Positions 8,371-19,120 of a DNA stretch of 64,000 nt are shown here, one piece after another. The stretch covers positions 62,001-126,000 of the forward strand of contig CAXBGS010000016.1 of the NCBI GenBank assembly GCA_963975425.1, in the 5' to 3' direction. Source of the stretch: CAXBGS01 sp963975425 (GTDB lineage Bacteria > Planctomycetota > Planctomycetia > Pirellulales > Pirellulaceae). The notes under the pieces are model-generated. The model had not been told where the DNA came from. It was given only the letters and a program-made list of their open reading frames with translations, and did not search any database. A program made the translations under genes and the position numbers. How positions within the stretch are numbered: the stretch's first letter is position 1; every line of letters starts with the position of its first letter.

Positions 8371-8400
8371 CAGGCAGCGGTATTCGCTGCCTGTTTCTTT
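8371..8400 (+). terminator. Intrinsic terminator of the truncated small gene
   Basis: Perfect 9-bp stem CAGGCAGCG/CGCTGCCTG with loop GTATT, followed by the T-rich TTTCTTTCC. The paralogous gene at 19691 is also followed by a hairpin built on AGCAGGC/GCCTGCT. Confidence 0.8.
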
Positions 8401-8482
8401 CCACAGCCGATTCATAAGTCAGCACTTCAATGGCCCATTCTCGATGATCCAGGCCGATACGATACGCAAGTTTCGCAAAACG

Positions 8483-9112
8483 CTAAATGGCTTGGCGTCG
8501 ACGCGTTGCAAGCACAGACAATCCAATGGCGATGGCGAAGCTACTTGACGGTTCTGGGATGGCAGTCGTTGTCACCGTAATTGGTGCAAGCAGTGCTGTA
8601 TCGGCCTGGATCATCGCAAACTCCGCAACCGGCGTGGGTGTAGCGTTTGGCGTGTCGAGGATGAGTGCGGTTGCGTCGATCGAGAGCGTCAGATTGCCTC
8701 GATACGATGGACGTGTTGATATGACGGCACTGGCGACGATGTTGTTGATGCCAGGCACCACGTTGACGCCCGCAAAGTCAAAGTCGGTTAATGTTAATCT
8801 TTGTGTGGTTGGTGAATCGAGGTTGACTGAATCAAAAAAGGAGGCGGACGAATTGAAAATGTATCCGTTGGTCGCCGCTGTCGTCGCGTCAAGATTGACG
8901 AAGTAGTCCAGTCCGGCGGTTCCGGACGTGCCGGAAAGCAGAATGTCGAATTGGTAGGACCCGAGATTCGTCGCTGCCGGGGTCTCGACCGAGAACCCCA
9001 AAGGAGTCCCGGGTGTAAACGTCGAGTCGGAAAGTACCAATTGAACCGGCGTAGCCGATGCCACCGAAGTGAGAAGCGCAGCCACAGTTGCCGTCATTAG
9101 TTGCTTTAGCAT
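8483..9112 (-). CDS. PEP-CTERM sorting domain protein
   Basis: 209 residues, ATG 9112. Signal peptide MLKQLMTATVAALLTSVASA, then a beta-rich domain (LVLSDSTFTPGTPLGFSVET, SYQFDILLSGTSG, INNIVASAVISTRPSYRGN) resembling cohesin- or carbohydrate-binding-like folds. The end is a PEP-CTERM signal: AIPEPSSSFA, a short hydrophobic stretch and RRRQ. Such proteins are exported and processed by an exosortase, usually for an extracellular matrix; no exosortase gene is in this window. It lies 45 bp downstream of the giant CARDB protein gene on the same strand and is probably co-transcribed. Confidence 0.85.
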   Translation of the reverse strand: MLKQLMTATVAALLTSVASATPVQLVLSDSTFTPGTPLGFSVETPAATNLGSYQFDILLSGTSGTAGLDYFVNLDATTAATNGYIFNSSASFFDSVNLDSPTTQRLTLTDFDFAGVNVVPGINNIVASAVISTRPSYRGNLTLSIDATALILDTPNATPTPVAEFAMIQADTALLAPITVTTTAIPEPSSSFAIAIGLSVLATRRRQAI

Positions 9113-9157
9113 GTTGTTAAATCTCCCGTTTTTAAGACTATCAATTGAGTCAGAAAA

Positions 9158-12100
9158 TCAAATCCTGCGATTCATTGCTGCAAAGTTCGAGACCTGGTCG
9201 GACGCGAGTAGTTGAACGAGATCGTCGTCTTCGTCGGTCTCGAATGCAGGAACGGACAATAGGTCATGATCGGGCAGAACCATTGTAGCTGTTCCTGTTG
9301 CGCTCTCATTCTCGGTTGCCTCAGGAGCCAGCTGCCGACTCAAAGCGTTGATGATTTGCAGGGCATCGAGCGATGTCACTCGTCCATCGCCGTTGACATC
9401 ATAATTGCTGGGCGCCAGCGTGTTTGGATCGTTGAACAGTTCAGATTCGGCAAGCGAGCTTTGACGGGCGAGTCGATTAATTACCATCAGAGCGTCCAGG
9501 GCTGTTACTTGTCCGTCTCGGTTTGTATCCAATGCTGAAATCGCTTCAACCTCCAACGCATCTAGGGTCGCACCTGCGGGCCTTGAAATCGTTCGTCCGT
9601 TCGCTCTGGCGACGGTGATTCGATCGCGGACGCTTATTCGGCCGTCCCGGTCGAGGTCCGGGTCGGCGTCCCAGGTGTCCATTGTCGAGTTACGACCGAG
9701 GGCGACTAGGACACCATCCGTGTCAGCTTCGTCGACGGTTCCGTCTCCGTCCACGTCGCCAGCGAGGCGGTGAAAGAAGAACGAGTAGTCGTCGTTGCCT
9801 GTTCCGTCGGCATCACCGTCGAGTGGGTTACCCGCGATGTCGGTGACTTGCGCGGCCAGGAAGGTCATTTGATAAAAACCGTCATCGAGTGATTGGCGTC
9901 CGCCTGCGAATTGGTCTAGCGACCAAGTGATCTGGGAAGCACCGGTCTCTTCGTCGAAGGTGTAACGGAATTGATCGGCACTGAGCGGGACAGTGCTGTC
10001 TGCGTCCACGTCGGCATCGATGCCCAGGTTGGTCAGCGTGACGGCATCGGTGATCGTGCCTTCAGCGATCAACGTCGCGAGATTGGTTGCCTCGTCAAAG
10101 GTGAATGTCACCGAGTCAACGTAGGATCGCTGTGTCATTCCCGCCTGGATGACCGCCTCGGCTACCGTGGGTGAGATGTTGTCCGGAGCTGGAGGTGTCG
10201 TCGTGGTTGCATCGGCGACCTGCGGGATGGCCTCGATGTTGCCGGCATTATCTCGAGCGACTGTGTAGAACGCATAGCTGTGCCCGAGTTCGCCGACGAA
10301 CTGGGCCGTCGTCAGAGTCGTTCGGTCAAGCCATTTCTCGTAGGGAGCGTCGTCGATCGAGACGAACACGTCATACGAGCCAATCGCTGATCCTTCCTCG
10401 TCATCCGTACCGGACCAACTCACGTCGAAAGTGGTCTCGATTGTCTGCGAGGGCAGTGCTTCCACCTCGCTGGTCGGTGTGACCGCATCAATCGTGTTGA
10501 AGATCGGCGGCGTATCGATCGGCTCATTGATGTCGAAAATGATTCGAGCTTCGGCATCGATGACATCACCAGTGCTCGCAGTTCTGCTGGGCCGGACCGA
10601 ATAGGTAACGAAACCGTCGCCTTCAGGGGGCATCAGGTTTGGCGGCAAGAATCCGAGCAGCGGATCGAAGGGCTCGAGTCCCGTTGCCGGATCAATCGCC
10701 AGGACTTCCCAGAACACTTCGCGCGAGGCGAGATCGATACCCGCAACAACGTCGATGAAGATTCCATCCTCCTCAACTCGATCAAACCGCTTCGAGAATG
10801 CCGCAACGTTCTCTGGCACGCTAAATACGGTTTCTCCAATACCGAAGTCGCCCAATCGGAATGATCGAGGATCCAGATCACTATCCAACGTCTGCGTGAT
10901 GAGTAGTTGCTGAACCGGTGCGTTGGCTACTAATGGATCGTTCTCGAAGCGGATTCGATATTGAAGATTCTCGGTAGCGCTTACCCAACGCTGCTCACCG
11001 AAACCATCAGGCCCGAGAATGTCATTCGGGTCAGAGTTAAAAAATCGCAGAATCGGATTCCGTCGAATGGGCGAGTCGCCTCCGTTCGGGTTATCTCCGT
11101 TTCCTGGTTGGTCGTCGTCACCCGGCTCATCGTCATCTGTCGGGTCATCATCGTCCCCCGGTTCCGGCTCCAGCGCATCATCATCAAGCGGTTGTGGTTT
11201 GGGTCGAGGACGAGGCGGATCAGGATCATTTGGGTTGGGGTCCGGATCTGGATCGGGGTCTGGTTGATTATCATCCTGTTCTGCTTCACACTTCGCGATG
11301 GCGTTAATTAACTCCTGAAGCTCGAATTTGGCATTCACGACGGAAATCTGATAGTCATTGATTCGATTCAACAAAAATCCGTATGCATCCGCAACATCTG
11401 CGATTGCATCGTTGGTTGAATCGAAACGATATGCCTGGAATGTGTTCCGAACATCTAAGGCAAGACTCAGGACACCAAGAATTGTCTGGCGTTGCGCGAA
11501 GCTAAGTCCAGTAGCCGCCGCCTCTACTCGAACAGCTGGTGCAAATGTTTCGATCGCGAGGTCGATTTGCGAAAAGACACTCAAGCCGTTGAACGCCGCT
11601 TCATCGAGCGCATTTCCGAATCGATCTGGATCGCTGAAAAATGAGCGTGTCGAGGAAGCCAATTCCTTTACAGCGTCATACGCAGCCATCATGTCAACCA
11701 CAGCGAGAGTGATCGAACTCAACAACGCTGATGTACTCACAGCTGCCTGCGGATTTCTGGCAAGAAGGGCTTGGAAAGCAATTCGAATAGCGGCCACGCG
11801 AAGAATTACGGTCCCAGTACCTTTGATAGCGGAAGCAACATCTTGGGTCGCTCTCAATCCCAGGACACGGCCCGCACTGTCAAATTGCGACTCCGCGCTT
11901 TCAACTAAGTTGAAGCTTCGTACGTGACTACGAATTGCTCTGTCGACCGCTGCGGGTGAAAGTCCGCACCCATCGGGAATAAGCGGAATGTCCGCAAAAC
12001 TGGGCGCTGACAAATCACGCTCGTAGTCAGAAAAGAAGAACCTAGATAGCGATAGAGCAGTAGATGCCGAATCCGATAGCCCAACGCGGATTCTGCGAGC

Positions 12101-15100
12101 AAACAGATCGTTCTGCCGGATAAGGTTGATGGCATGGCTAGGTCCAATCTCGCCTTCAGCAAGACTGGAAATGTCGGAGTTCTCACTGTTTGAAACCAAA
12201 TCTACGATTGCCAGTTTCGACTCTGCTGCCAGCGATACGGGCACTAATTCGGACTCTTCTGCTGTATCTACGCCGACTCGGTACTCGCCAAACGACAGGT
12301 TGCCAAGTGCGAATGATCCAGTGGAATCGGTCTGAGTCGTCCACACATCAGAACTAGCGGATTCCGCCGCAGGTACTACGAAGACCGTAGTATTCACCAG
12401 GAGGTCTCCAAATTGATCGACGACGTTTCCTGAGATTGTTCCTCCGTCTGAAAAAATGAGTTCAAGCCCCGTTACGGTTTCGCCCGGATCGAGTGAGATA
12501 GTTAGAGGAATGCTGACGCCGGTCGATTGCGTATCCAGAAACACTTGGTAGTCGCCAGGCGGAATGTCTTGAAACTCGAAGCGAAGATCGACCAATGGCT
12601 CTACGCTAACAATCACGTCGTTCTGTTGCAAAATAACCGTTATATCGCCATCCATCTCAATATCCGATTCAACTATCAACTGACCCTGCACAGTTGCTGC
12701 ACGCTGTAATTGCACCTGTTCTGAAAGCGTTCCTGGTCCCGTTCCCACACTGACTTCCAGAACTCTGCTTTCTAAATGGCCATCCGCGAATATGTGAAGT
12801 GTGTATTCGCCGGGCGGAAGTCCGGACAGCAGAGCTGTGTTGTTTTCAATTTGAGTTTGAAACGTATCCCATGGCATTCTGCTACCAGACCTAAAGGCAA
12901 CTAACCTACCATCCAATTCAGGAAAATTTGTATCACTGGACGAAACTGTTACCGACAGCGTTGACTCCGGAACCAGGGGCACCGAAACATTTTCAGCCTG
13001 GCTATCAATCGTAATATTCGGCACTACTTGCCTAGCATATCCTTCCGCATTAACGACAAGTGTGTACGAACCCGCTTCGACGCTGGGGAGCGACTGAAAC
13101 CCACCTACATCGCCTGAGTTAGAGAAACCAAGAAGTATGCCGTCACTTGAATAAAGTTCTGCGGAATAGGCGTTAAGTTCTGATTGCCCCTCTGGGCGTA
13201 GCTCTGGTAGCAGCTGAGAACCAGGCGATACTCTCAGTGAAAAACCAAGAATGCCTTCATCTTCCTCAATCGTTATCGATGAGTTCAGGACAATTCCCGA
13301 CGTATAATCGATTGCATATTGACCCAGCGACATTGAATGTGCGATGAACGTTCCGTCACTTCGCGTGGTTGCCACAAATGTCTGACCTGTTGTTAGGTTG
13401 AGCAACCGAACTTGTTCGTTAGCCAGAGGAACAAGAAATGAGCTGGCAAAAACCTTTCCTTCGATCGATATTGACGATTGGGAAATCGCTTTTTGGACCT
13501 CGAGGTCCATCACCTCGTAGAACGTTGGGACGTCGTTCGCATAACTGGAAATCAGGGTCGCGTTTTCTGCCAATGCATCCAGAACATCCCCATTCGTCAG
13601 GCCTACGTTCTCAACAAGTTTTGAGAAAACTTCGTCATACCGGACGCTCGTCAGGTTGCTCGGTCGCAATCCTGGCTTGACCGATTCCCAGTCGAAGATT
13701 GCACCACGATTTGCGAGCTGCCGAGTTGTCAATGGAACATCGATTCCCGGTTGAATCGAAGCCTGCGAATAAAGCGTGAGAGTTCCAAAATCGCCTGGCT
13801 TCAAAATGCCCTTCGGCCCTCCGTTCTGATTGATCCCCACGAATTCGTAGAGAAGCCCCAGGTCGCCGCCAGTCGGCGTGAGAAACATTGGTGTCGTGTT
13901 CCCGACTAAGACGAACGGTGCGGGAGCATCGTTAAGCCCATCGTTGGCCCAGGCAAATTCAACAGCGTACTGGGCACCGATACCAACTCGGGATGGAGCA
14001 TCAATCTGAACCTCCGCCAGCCCGCCGCCGCCAGCGACAACCTCCAGACCGTCATCGACCACAATCGAACCCGCCGACGCCGTCGTCACCTCCACGTCGT
14101 ATAGCCCTGGAGCGAGACCACGCAGATCAAACGTTGCGTAACTCTGTGTCGATGTGTCATGCCAGATCTGTACGGCTGGAATTCGCGTACCTTCTGAGTT
14201 GACAAGCGTTGCTGTCAGAGTTCGGTCAAACTTTGCACCACTGATCGAGATGGTGCGATTTCCTACGTTTCCTCCGCGACCGAAAGCTTCATCGAATACT
14301 GTGAAATCGATGGTGTTCGCCTCAATCGTCACTGCCTGGTCGTCGGTATTTTGCTGACCATAAGCCAGTACGTAGTAGGTGCCCGCTTCTGTGACCGGGA
14401 CAACAATCCGCTGATTCGGGGCGAGCGCGTTTGCGAAAGTGAAGTCGGCTTCGGATCGAGTGGGGATTTCGCCGAAGCTGACATAGATTTCGTTGACAGC
14501 ATCGGCGTTGTCCGAGTCAAGCTCGAATAAAAGCGTCTCACCTTCTTCGACTTCAAGCTTGTAGAAGAGCGATTGGCCATTGCCAAGGTTACTCGTGACC
14601 GGAACAGCGAGAGTCAACGATTCAACATCGACGTCGGTGCGATCGATCGAAGCAGCGATGTTGTTCTCTTCACTGGCTTCCGCAATTTGGTTGCGGATGT
14701 CCGAACGGACAATGATGTGGTAGTCGCCAGGGACAACGCCCGGCAGCGGTGCTTCGACGGTTCGCGAATAGCTGCCGGTTCCGGCGATTGGTCCCGAGAC
14801 ATCAACCGACCCGAACAGACGGTCGCCAATGTCCCATTGAGCGTCCACGGAGATGTAAAGGCGGTCGGTCCAACGACCGTTGATCGCCTCGGTCGAGAGA
14901 TTGCTGACGGTGTAGCTGACCGATGCGACTTGATTAAGCGCGGCAGACGCGGGAACCGTGATTGTGCCGACTGCGAGATCGACGGGCGGCGGTAATGTTA
15001 ACTCGATCGGCTGCAAGTCTCTAGCGACATTGTTCGCGACACTGCCAACTTCTAGGATTCGGTCGCTGCCATCGGTGTTGACAAAAACGTAGTAGGGGCC

Positions 15101-18100
15101 GGAGAGCCCTCGTGGAACCCTGAATGTCCCGGTTTGGTTGTAACTTTCGCCGATTTCAAGATCGTTAGGTCGCTCAGCAAAGCCGAGATAGATGTCTCCC
15201 TCTTTATTGAAGACCTGATCCAGTGAGAGGTAGACCGAATCAAACCACTCGCCATCAGTCGCAAATGCGTCGTTGCGAACGGTCCACGAAACGTCGATCG
15301 TTTGCCCGCTAATGCCGGCGGCGAGAGCGTCAACACTCGTTACGACTAGGTCGGCTGGCGGGCGTGGACCATCGCCTCCGGTGCCATCTGGGTTGAACTC
15401 GGCGAAGCGAACGACTTGCGGCGTTCCTGTGACATTGTTTGATTCACCCACTCCCTCGATCACACGGTTGCGGGCATCGGTCTGAACAAGGACGAAGTAT
15501 TCGCCGACCGCAGCCAGCGGAATTGCGAAATCTCGGTTTCGCGAATAGCTTTCGTTCGGGGCGAGCGGATTGGTTCGCTGGACCTCGGCGAGACGGATGT
15601 CGTCGAGGCTGATGGTCGTGTCTTGCGACAAATAGATTCGATCAGCCCAAAAGTTCGCGTTGGTGACGCCGGAGCCGGTATTCGTGACGATCCACTGGAT
15701 ATTGAACGGGCGACCGGCTTCACCGGTATTTGCGGTCGTCAGCGACGTGACCTGCAAGTCGGGTGTATCGCGGCCTATCGATACCGGTACGGCGGAGCTG
15801 ACGTTGTTGGCTCGCTGCCCGTCCTCGAACACTCTTTCGGCCGCGTCAGTTTGAAGGAATACAAAGTACTCCCCTGGCGAGATATCAAACGGAATCTCGA
15901 CCGCTTGGTTGTTGACCTCGTAGCCTTGCCCGGCTTCGATGAGGCCGATGTGTGAGCGACGTTGCAGAGTGACGTCGTCGCCGTTCCCGAAAACATCATC
16001 GGACGAAAGCACAATGTCGTCTGCCCAGCGGCTGATGATGGTGCTACCGGTGCCAACGTTCTGTACCGACCAATTTGCGAGGAAGGTTTGGCCCGCGACA
16101 GCAGACGCCGGGACTGACAACTGGGTTGCGGAGAGATCTGCCGGACTCTGGGTGAAGCTGGTCGTGGTAACCGAAACGCCAGTGTTGTTGTCATTGCTCA
16201 GTTCAAGCACTCCGTTTCGCGAATCCGTCACGACGAAAACGAAGAACGTTCCAGCTAACTCATCGGGTACACGACCGCTGACGGTCGAAGTATATCGGCT
16301 GGCTTCGGTGAAATCGGCGGCCAATGCGCCAAAATGAGTTGACGATGTGAGAAATAGGTCTTCGGAAGGATCGAACTGATCGTCGGATGAAAGGTAGATT
16401 GCATCCGTCCAAGCGGTCGTCTGCGTCGTAGTCTGTCCAAAGTTTTCAACGGTATAGGTGACATCCAGCAACTCACCAGCACGGGCACCATTGGGGATGG
16501 AGATGTTAGTGACCTCGAGGTCGGATAGTGCTCCCTGAATGACCGTTGTCGGCGTCTCTGACGCGATCGTGTTGTTGTCCTCGAACACGTGCTCGAACAC
16601 GTTGCCACCGCCGAGGCCATTGACCGCGTCTGTCTCGACAATGAAGAAGAAGTCGCCGGAAACTTCGAGCGGAATGGTGAATTCGGCGCTCGCCGCATAG
16701 GTCTCACCAGGAAGCAACTCGCCACTACGAGTTATCTGTGCCAGCGGCTGATCGTCCTGGTCAAGCGTCTGGTCGGTGGAGAGAAAGACTCGATCGGTCC
16801 AGAAATCGGTTCGCGTGCTGCCTGTACCCTGGTTCCGTACGACCCAGTCGATCCGAGCGGTTTCGCCCGATATTCGAGTTGTGGGTGCGATGATTGACTC
16901 GACAATCAAATCCGGTGGCGGAGTGAATGTGACATCGGTAGGGCCACCGGATGAGATATTGTCGTCCTCGCCGCCGAATTCATTGACACGACTATCGGAA
17001 TCCGCAATGACCAAGAAGTAGTACGGCCCATTGATCCCACGTGGCAAAGTGACCTGAAAATCTTCGGTGCGGTAGGAGCTGCCGACATCCAGAAAAGATT
17101 GGTTGGGAGTGCGACTAAGAAAAACGTCAAATTGCGGGTCGAAGACCGTATCGGTAGATAGATAGACGGAGTCGTTCCAGATTGGAGCGTTGGTGCCTCG
17201 CGTGCCGATATTCTCAACCGTCCAACTGATCACAGTGCTCTGGCCGGAGAAGGCAGTGTCCGGAACAGTAACATCGGAGACGATCAGGTTGGGGAAAGGC
17301 TGCAGAGTCACGGCGACCGGGGCGTCATCAATCGCAAGGTTATTGCTCTCGCCGTCACCCTCGAATACCTCCGATTCGGTGTCAGTTGCGATGACAACGA
17401 ATCGATTCTCGTTTAGGGTTCCGGGAAGCCTGATCAATTGTGTTCGTTCAACGGAATCGCCTACCGGAATTTCGCCGGTGAATGTAAACGTGCCAAACGC
17501 TTGATCGTCGCCAATTTGGTCGTCGTCCGACAGAAAAACGCGTTCACTGAAGCTTCCCGAAAAGGAAGCGTCGCCTTGATTGGAGATCGTCCAAGTAATC
17601 GGAATCTGCTGCCCGGAGAGTGCGGAGGGCGGCGAAACAATGCTAGTGACCACAAGATCGGGCAGCGGCGGAAGTTCGACCGACAAGGGACCGAGAACGA
17701 CCGTGTTATTCAGCTCGTCCGTTTCCAACTCGGTTTGCTCGGCATCCGTGACAAGCAACAGGTTGTATGGGCCGGGATCGAATCCGAATGGAAGAGTGAA
17801 GCTGTCATCAATGCCGTACGACGATCCAGACGGAGTCAGTGGAAGAGATGCAGCAGGGCTAGAGAACTCACCTACCAAAAAGTCGTTCTCGTCTACTAAC
17901 GTATCGGTTGATACGTACAGCCGATCAGTCCATGTTCCAACAGTGTCACCAAGCCCCTGGTTCCTAACATTGAAACTGAAGTCAAACGGCACGTTTAACT
18001 GCACGGTCGTCGGAAATTCGGATACGTCTGCAACAAGGTCCGGTTCGACTCGTCTCGAGACGGAAATCGCTCTAGATGCGATCTCATTGTTGTTGCTGGA

Positions 18101-19120
18101 CGCGGGATCTTCCTGCTCACCGCCGTCTGAATTCACAGATAGAATCAAAAAGAAGTCGCCCTCGATACGCTCCGGCAGTACGATCTGCGTCGCAAAATTC
18201 GCAGAGCCTCCGAATGCGATCCCTTGATTAACTATTTCGTCTTTCAACAGTGTGTCGTCGTCGCTTAGATCGCTATCCGTCGAAAGATAGAACTGGTCCG
18301 TCCACGCCGCAATCGTATCGCGACTGCCTCGATTCTCCGTGGTCCAGGCAACGGCAACGGTATCCCCGCTTGTCGCTGTATCCGAAACGGTGATGTCGAT
18401 AGGCGCGAGATCGGAGTATTCAGTCGTCCCGGTCTCGCCAACATTAAACTCGAAAATATGGTCTCCGCCCGCATTTCCATCTTGGTCTCCGTCGAGCATA
18501 TTGCCTGCCAAGTCGGTAACCGCATCCCGAACGGTCAGACGGTATCTACCATCCGAGACTTCGATAGTCGACGCGACGAAGATGATCCCGAGTGCTTCGT
18601 TCAGAACCTGCTCTGTCTCATAGATGACGTCGTCAGGCCCATCGAACTGATTATCGAGACCCGCACTGCGCAACTCGAAATTTGGGCTCACCCATGTCGA
18701 TGGATCGATCGCCTCGCTAAAATCGAGGATAATGACGGGTTGTAAGAAAGCACCCAGCAAATTTGCTTCCGTCACGAATGGAGGAATAGTTTCTTCACCC
18801 TCTGCTTGTACTGCGCGCTGATCTCGAAACCCTTCGGTTTTAACTCTTCTCTCGGTATCGGGAAACAGTTCACTGCGAATGGAACTTCGGAGAGTTAGTT
18901 CTTGACCGGAGTTTTGGCTCATTCCCGTAACGGCGGCTCCCGTGCGAACGATTGGATCTGAATGGACCCGATCGACAATCGGAGCAAATTCATTAACCGT
19001 GCTAACATCTCGAAGCGTGATAAAAGAATCGGCTGAAAGCAGATTCCTTCGTTCAAGCAATTCCATTCGAAGCGTTGTACGCCGTCGAATTCGCTTTTGG
19101 GTCTGTTGCTTATGCTTCAT
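9158..19120 (-). CDS. Giant exported CARDB/dockerin repeat protein
   Basis: 3,320 residues from ATG 19120 (a GTG at 19201 would add 27). The N-terminus MKHKQQTQKRIRRRTT followed by ELLERRNLLSA is the basic planctomycete surface-protein signature. A Big-like domain (about 70-235) precedes ten CARDB repeats at about 240-1505, each starting DL.V..I..P and holding WTDR.YLS.D. Then come a PPC-like domain (1510-1605), carboxypeptidase-regulatory-like repeats (about 1900-2320), a helical block (2320-2605), a Pro/Asp-rich linker (2615-2683), a DUF11/DUF7619-like segment, an FN3/Ig-like segment, and a C-terminal region with three dockerin-like calcium loops (DVDGDGTVDEAD, DTNRDGQVTALD, DVNGDGRVTSLD). 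Likely a large cell-surface or matrix adhesin; no enzyme domain was seen. The middle (11.3-14 kb) looks more A/T-rich than the ends. Confidence 0.85.
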   Translation of the reverse strand: MKHKQQTQKRIRRRTTLRMELLERRNLLSADSFITLRDVSTVNEFAPIVDRVHSDPIVRTGAAVTGMSQNSGQELTLRSSIRSELFPDTERRVKTEGFRDQRAVQAEGEETIPPFVTEANLLGAFLQPVIILDFSEAIDPSTWVSPNFELRSAGLDNQFDGPDDVIYETEQVLNEALGIIFVASTIEVSDGRYRLTVRDAVTDLAGNMLDGDQDGNAGGDHIFEFNVGETGTTEYSDLAPIDITVSDTATSGDTVAVAWTTENRGSRDTIAAWTDQFYLSTDSDLSDDDTLLKDEIVNQGIAFGGSANFATQIVLPERIEGDFFLILSVNSDGGEQEDPASSNNNEIASRAISVSRRVEPDLVADVSEFPTTVQLNVPFDFSFNVRNQGLGDTVGTWTDRLYVSTDTLVDENDFLVGEFSSPAASLPLTPSGSSYGIDDSFTLPFGFDPGPYNLLLVTDAEQTELETDELNNTVVLGPLSVELPPLPDLVVTSIVSPPSALSGQQIPITWTISNQGDASFSGSFSERVFLSDDDQIGDDQAFGTFTFTGEIPVGDSVERTQLIRLPGTLNENRFVVIATDTESEVFEGDGESNNLAIDDAPVAVTLQPFPNLIVSDVTVPDTAFSGQSTVISWTVENIGTRGTNAPIWNDSVYLSTDTVFDPQFDVFLSRTPNQSFLDVGSSYRTEDFQVTLPRGINGPYYFLVIADSDSRVNEFGGEDDNISSGGPTDVTFTPPPDLIVESIIAPTTRISGETARIDWVVRNQGTGSTRTDFWTDRVFLSTDQTLDQDDQPLAQITRSGELLPGETYAASAEFTIPLEVSGDFFFIVETDAVNGLGGGNVFEHVFEDNNTIASETPTTVIQGALSDLEVTNISIPNGARAGELLDVTYTVENFGQTTTQTTAWTDAIYLSSDDQFDPSEDLFLTSSTHFGALAADFTEASRYTSTVSGRVPDELAGTFFVFVVTDSRNGVLELSNDNNTGVSVTTTSFTQSPADLSATQLSVPASAVAGQTFLANWSVQNVGTGSTIISRWADDIVLSSDDVFGNGDDVTLQRRSHIGLIEAGQGYEVNNQAVEIPFDISPGEYFVFLQTDAAERVFEDGQRANNVSSAVPVSIGRDTPDLQVTSLTTANTGEAGRPFNIQWIVTNTGSGVTNANFWADRIYLSQDTTISLDDIRLAEVQRTNPLAPNESYSRNRDFAIPLAAVGEYFVLVQTDARNRVIEGVGESNNVTGTPQVVRFAEFNPDGTGGDGPRPPADLVVTSVDALAAGISGQTIDVSWTVRNDAFATDGEWFDSVYLSLDQVFNKEGDIYLGFAERPNDLEIGESYNQTGTFRVPRGLSGPYYVFVNTDGSDRILEVGSVANNVARDLQPIELTLPPPVDLAVGTITVPASAALNQVASVSYTVSNLSTEAINGRWTDRLYISVDAQWDIGDRLFGSVDVSGPIAGTGSYSRTVEAPLPGVVPGDYHIIVRSDIRNQIAEASEENNIAASIDRTDVDVESLTLAVPVTSNLGNGQSLFYKLEVEEGETLLFELDSDNADAVNEIYVSFGEIPTRSEADFTFANALAPNQRIVVPVTEAGTYYVLAYGQQNTDDQAVTIEANTIDFTVFDEAFGRGGNVGNRTISISGAKFDRTLTATLVNSEGTRIPAVQIWHDTSTQSYATFDLRGLAPGLYDVEVTTASAGSIVVDDGLEVVAGGGGLAEVQIDAPSRVGIGAQYAVEFAWANDGLNDAPAPFVLVGNTTPMFLTPTGGDLGLLYEFVGINQNGGPKGILKPGDFGTLTLYSQASIQPGIDVPLTTRQLANRGAIFDWESVKPGLRPSNLTSVRYDEVFSKLVENVGLTNGDVLDALAENATLISSYANDVPTFYEVMDLEVQKAISQSSISIEGKVFASSFLVPLANEQVRLLNLTTGQTFVATTRSDGTFIAHSMSLGQYAIDYTSGIVLNSSITIEEDEGILGFSLRVSPGSQLLPELRPEGQSELNAYSAELYSSDGILLGFSNSGDVGGFQSLPSVEAGSYTLVVNAEGYARQVVPNITIDSQAENVSVPLVPESTLSVTVSSSDTNFPELDGRLVAFRSGSRMPWDTFQTQIENNTALLSGLPPGEYTLHIFADGHLESRVLEVSVGTGPGTLSEQVQLQRAATVQGQLIVESDIEMDGDITVILQQNDVIVSVEPLVDLRFEFQDIPPGDYQVFLDTQSTGVSIPLTISLDPGETVTGLELIFSDGGTISGNVVDQFGDLLVNTTVFVVPAAESASSDVWTTQTDSTGSFALGNLSFGEYRVGVDTAEESELVPVSLAAESKLAIVDLVSNSENSDISSLAEGEIGPSHAINLIRQNDLFARRIRVGLSDSASTALSLSRFFFSDYERDLSAPSFADIPLIPDGCGLSPAAVDRAIRSHVRSFNLVESAESQFDSAGRVLGLRATQDVASAIKGTGTVILRVAAIRIAFQALLARNPQAAVSTSALLSSITLAVVDMMAAYDAVKELASSTRSFFSDPDRFGNALDEAAFNGLSVFSQIDLAIETFAPAVRVEAAATGLSFAQRQTILGVLSLALDVRNTFQAYRFDSTNDAIADVADAYGFLLNRINDYQISVVNAKFELQELINAIAKCEAEQDDNQPDPDPDPDPNPNDPDPPRPRPKPQPLDDDALEPEPGDDDDPTDDDEPGDDDQPGNGDNPNGGDSPIRRNPILRFFNSDPNDILGPDGFGEQRWVSATENLQYRIRFENDPLVANAPVQQLLITQTLDSDLDPRSFRLGDFGIGETVFSVPENVAAFSKRFDRVEEDGIFIDVVAGIDLASREVFWEVLAIDPATGLEPFDPLLGFLPPNLMPPEGDGFVTYSVRPSRTASTGDVIDAEARIIFDINEPIDTPPIFNTIDAVTPTSEVEALPSQTIETTFDVSWSGTDDEEGSAIGSYDVFVSIDDAPYEKWLDRTTLTTAQFVGELGHSYAFYTVARDNAGNIEAIPQVADATTTTPPAPDNISPTVAEAVIQAGMTQRSYVDSVTFTFDEATNLATLIAEGTITDAVTLTNLGIDADVDADSTVPLSADQFRYTFDEETGASQITWSLDQFAGGRQSLDDGFYQMTFLAAQVTDIAGNPLDGDADGTGNDDYSFFFHRLAGDVDGDGTVDEADTDGVLVALGRNSTMDTWDADPDLDRDGRISVRDRITVARANGRTISRPAGATLDALEVEAISALDTNRDGQVTALDALMVINRLARQSSLAESELFNDPNTLAPSNYDVNGDGRVTSLDALQIINALSRQLAPEATENESATGTATMVLPDHDLLSVPAFETDEDDDLVQLLASDQVSNFAAMNRRI

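Noticed and set aside
10961..11311. Plus-strand frames rich in Arg/Ser/Gly opposite the CARDB protein
   Set aside because: Shadow of the Asp/Pro-rich linker in the giant protein read from the other strand.
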